Source: Bacteroidota bacterium (GTDB taxonomy: Bacteria; Bacteroidota; Bacteroidia; Bacteroidales; GCA-2748055). Taken from it: 43,907 nt of DNA. A program made the position numbers and the translations under genes. The stretch covers positions 1-43,907 of the forward strand of contig JAHEEC010000026.1 in NCBI GenBank assembly GCA_024640885.1, written 5' to 3'. The notes beneath the pieces are model-generated. The model had not been told where the DNA came from. It did not search any database and was given only the letters and a program-made list of their open reading frames with translations. Every line of letters starts with the position of its first letter. The first letter of the stretch is position 1. Of this stretch, positions 42,651-43,907 are shown piece by piece.

Positions 42651-43360
42651 AGAAACTTGCCATATTTGTCGAGGGGCTTACCGAACAGATCCTTGTAAGG
42701 CAGATGCTTCAGACCGTGCTGGACCAGAACAGGATCGCCATTCAGACGGTAAAGATCACAGGAGGGCATAACGTGAGGATGTCCTTCACCGTGATGCGGG
42801 CGGCACATGTGGATTTCCAGACCGATTATTATATCCTTGTCTACGATTGCGGGGGCGAAACCAATGTGAAGGGGTACATGTTGGCCCACAGGGAGAAACT
42901 GGTTTCCAGCGGTTATACCATGATCCTGGGCCTCAGGGATGTGTACCCAAATTTTGAGAGGGATCAGATCCCGAAACTGCTCAGGGGATTGAACCATCAA
43001 CTACCCCAGAAAAAGGCCCGGACCCAGATTTACCTGGCCATCATGGAGACCGAAGCCTGGTTCCTTGGAGAGTACAGGCATCTGAAGAAAGTCTCCCGCA
43101 TGCTTACCCCTGAATTTGTGGCCAAACACCTTGGATTCAATCCCAGGACGGAGAACATGGAAGACCGGAACCATCCCTCTGATGACATGAAAGCTGCGTA
43201 CCAGCTTGCAGGACACGATTATACAAAAAAGCGGGACAGGCTCAACGCAGTGGTCCGGAAGCTGGATTTCAACTTCTTCACCCATGGCCTTGCCGATAAA
43301 ATGCCGAGCCTGGGAGCATTCGTATCGGGTCTCGAACAGTTCTTTAAACATGACCTTTAG
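42647..43360 (+). CDS. DUF4276/TOPRIM-like protein, partner of the AAA ATPase
   Basis: The protein has 237 aa. The N-terminus LAIFVEGLTEQILVRQML (4-21) is the TOPRIM-like EGxTE motif with Glu9 and Glu13. Acidic positions follow at Asp67 (LVYDCGG) and Asp98 (GLRDVYP), then AIMETEAWFLGEY (131-143), which aligns with the E-x-E-A-W block of DUF4276 proteins. Such motifs suggest a metal-dependent nuclease or nuclease-like effector. The start codon overlaps the ATPase stop by 4 nt, so the two proteins are probably made in fixed ratio and act together. This echoes PARIS (AriA/AriB) and RloA/RloB-like pairs, although those effectors belong to other TOPRIM families. The C-terminal ~90 residues are helical and unassigned. 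Confidence 0.65.
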   Translation: MKKLAIFVEGLTEQILVRQMLQTVLDQNRIAIQTVKITGGHNVRMSFTVMRAAHVDFQTDYYILVYDCGGETNVKGYMLAHREKLVSSGYTMILGLRDVYPNFERDQIPKLLRGLNHQLPQKKARTQIYLAIMETEAWFLGEYRHLKKVSRMLTPEFVAKHLGFNPRTENMEDRNHPSDDMKAAYQLAGHDYTKKRDRLNAVVRKLDFNFFTHGLADKMPSLGAFVSGLEQFFKHDL

Positions 43361-43365
43361 GGAGG
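43361..43365 (+). promoter_or_regulatory. Shine-Dalgarno site (GGAGG) of the AlkD-like gene
   Basis: GGAGG lies 7 nt before the ATG at 43373, directly after the previous stop codon. Many Bacteroidota genes, including most in this window, lack such a site, so it helps to fix this start and supports translation within a polycistronic message. Confidence 0.6.
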
Positions 43366-43372
43366 ATTGCCC

Positions 43373-43907
43373 ATGGATACAGGAACCGTTGTTCAGGAGA
43401 TTTTAGAGGCACTGGAGGATTTGGGTGATCCCAAAAGGAAAGAGCTGTCAAAAACCTATTTTCCTACCTCCATGAAGGTGATAGGAGTTACCAACCCGGA
43501 GATGAAAGCGGTGATCGGTGCTCTAAAGTCACGTTTCAGATCGTGGAGTGAACAGGAATGGATCGGACTTTGCAAAGATCTGGTTTCCACTGAAATATTT
43601 GAGTGTCAGGCCATGGCTTTTGAGATCATCGGGAGAAATAAGAAGATCCTTGGAGTACTGACCCGTGGGGATCTTACGGGGCTGGGAAGGAACCTGGACA
43701 ACTGGGCTTCGGTGGATGGTTATTCGGTGGGCATTTACGGTGTCCTCTGGGGGCGAGGAGTAGTAACCGACCTCGATATTCAGCGCCTTCTGGGATCTGA
43801 CAACCACTGGGAGAGGAGGGTGGCCGTGGTCTCCACTGTGGCCCTTAACCTCAAATCAAGGGGGGGGACGGGCGACACACTCCGGACCATTGCGGTCTGC
43901 GAAAAGG
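43373..43907 (+). CDS. AlkD-like DNA alkylation repair glycosylase (3' end outside window)
   Basis: The first 178 codons are present and the frame is open to the window end. The HEAT-like helical repeats of the AlkC/AlkD superfamily are recognisable: SMKVIGVTNPEMKAVI, IFECQAMAFEII, then NLDNWASVDGY with Trp111 and Asp115, and HWERRVAVVS with Arg148/149. These positions match the Trp, catalytic Asp and Arg of Bacillus AlkD, which removes bulky or cationic alkylated bases without base flipping. The missing C-terminus should hold the last helices. It begins 12 nt after the TOPRIM-like gene with a strong GGAGG, so it could belong to the same operon, or be a chromosomal repair gene that simply follows it. 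Confidence 0.8.
   Translation, partial: MDTGTVVQEILEALEDLGDPKRKELSKTYFPTSMKVIGVTNPEMKAVIGALKSRFRSWSEQEWIGLCKDLVSTEIFECQAMAFEIIGRNKKILGVLTRGDLTGLGRNLDNWASVDGYSVGIYGVLWGRGVVTDLDIQRLLGSDNHWERRVAVVSTVALNLKSRGGTGDTLRTIAVCEK

Noticed and set aside
42647-43360. Calling the ATPase partner an AriB (PARIS) or RloB protein outright
   Set aside because: The motif pattern fits DUF4276 (EGxTE, then an E-x-E-A-W block) better, and no search was possible to support a specific named system.
1-43907. Signs of a prophage, transposon, integron, CRISPR array or tRNA-linked island
   Set aside because: No transposase, integrase, spaced repeats, attachment-like duplications or tRNA cloverleaf were found on either strand.

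Overview
The window looks like chromosome from a member of the Bacteroidota, probably a free-living polysaccharide degrader. Three things support this. A secreted esterase (27219-24604, minus strand) ends in a type IX secretion (T9SS) C-terminal sorting domain. Several genes have Bacteroidota-type promoter boxes of the form TAnnTTTG shortly before the start codon. Several proteins (FtsE, MutS2, MenE-like, the TPR/beta-barrel pair) read like Bacteroidota versions. Base composition looks fairly even, slightly G+C rich by eye. Genes are tightly packed: no stretch above about 170 bases lacks a gene, and I saw no tRNA, rRNA, CRISPR array, transposase, integrase or origin.

Layout. 1-4611: the 3' end of a menE-like ligase, an ornithine cyclodeaminase-family/aminotransferase pair, a cysteine-cluster protein and a Lys1-type dehydrogenase, so mostly cofactor and amino-acid chemistry. 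4617-8251 (minus): a five-gene operon of rpe, a small membrane protein, a ROK sugar kinase, a Gfo/Idh/MocA oxidoreductase and a galactosamine-6-phosphate-isomerase-type deaminase, headed by the best promoter in the window. 8356-15309: Tex, a tocopherol-cyclase-like protein, an oligopeptidase B-like lipoprotein, a YbgC-type thioesterase and a membrane-anchored metallophosphoesterase. 15366-30303: a carbohydrate region with a CE15 esterase fused to a heparinase II/III-like lyase, a GH2 galactosidase carrying a LamG-like insertion, a T9SS-exported SGNH esterase, a beta-phosphoglucomutase-like phosphatase and two divergent Gfo/Idh/MocA oxidoreductases. A fused homocysteine methyltransferase/MTHFR sits inside this region. 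There is no SusC/SusD pair, so it is not a canonical polysaccharide utilisation locus.

30322-41444: MutS2, then an envelope-flavoured stretch with a FemAB/BioF2-like acyltransferase overlapping a NodB-type deacetylase, a convergent ftsE-GNAT operon, and a large periplasmic TPR protein followed by an outer-membrane beta-barrel. 41484-43907: a three-gene candidate operon of an OLD/RloA-like AAA ATPase, a DUF4276/TOPRIM-like acidic-motif protein overlapping it by 4 nt, and an AlkD-type DNA glycosylase that runs off the end. The ATPase plus TOPRIM-like layout resembles two-gene anti-phage systems such as PARIS and OLD/RloA-type modules. It is the best candidate here for an undescribed system.

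The main limits are that family calls come from reading motifs without database searches, and that the genes at both edges are incomplete.
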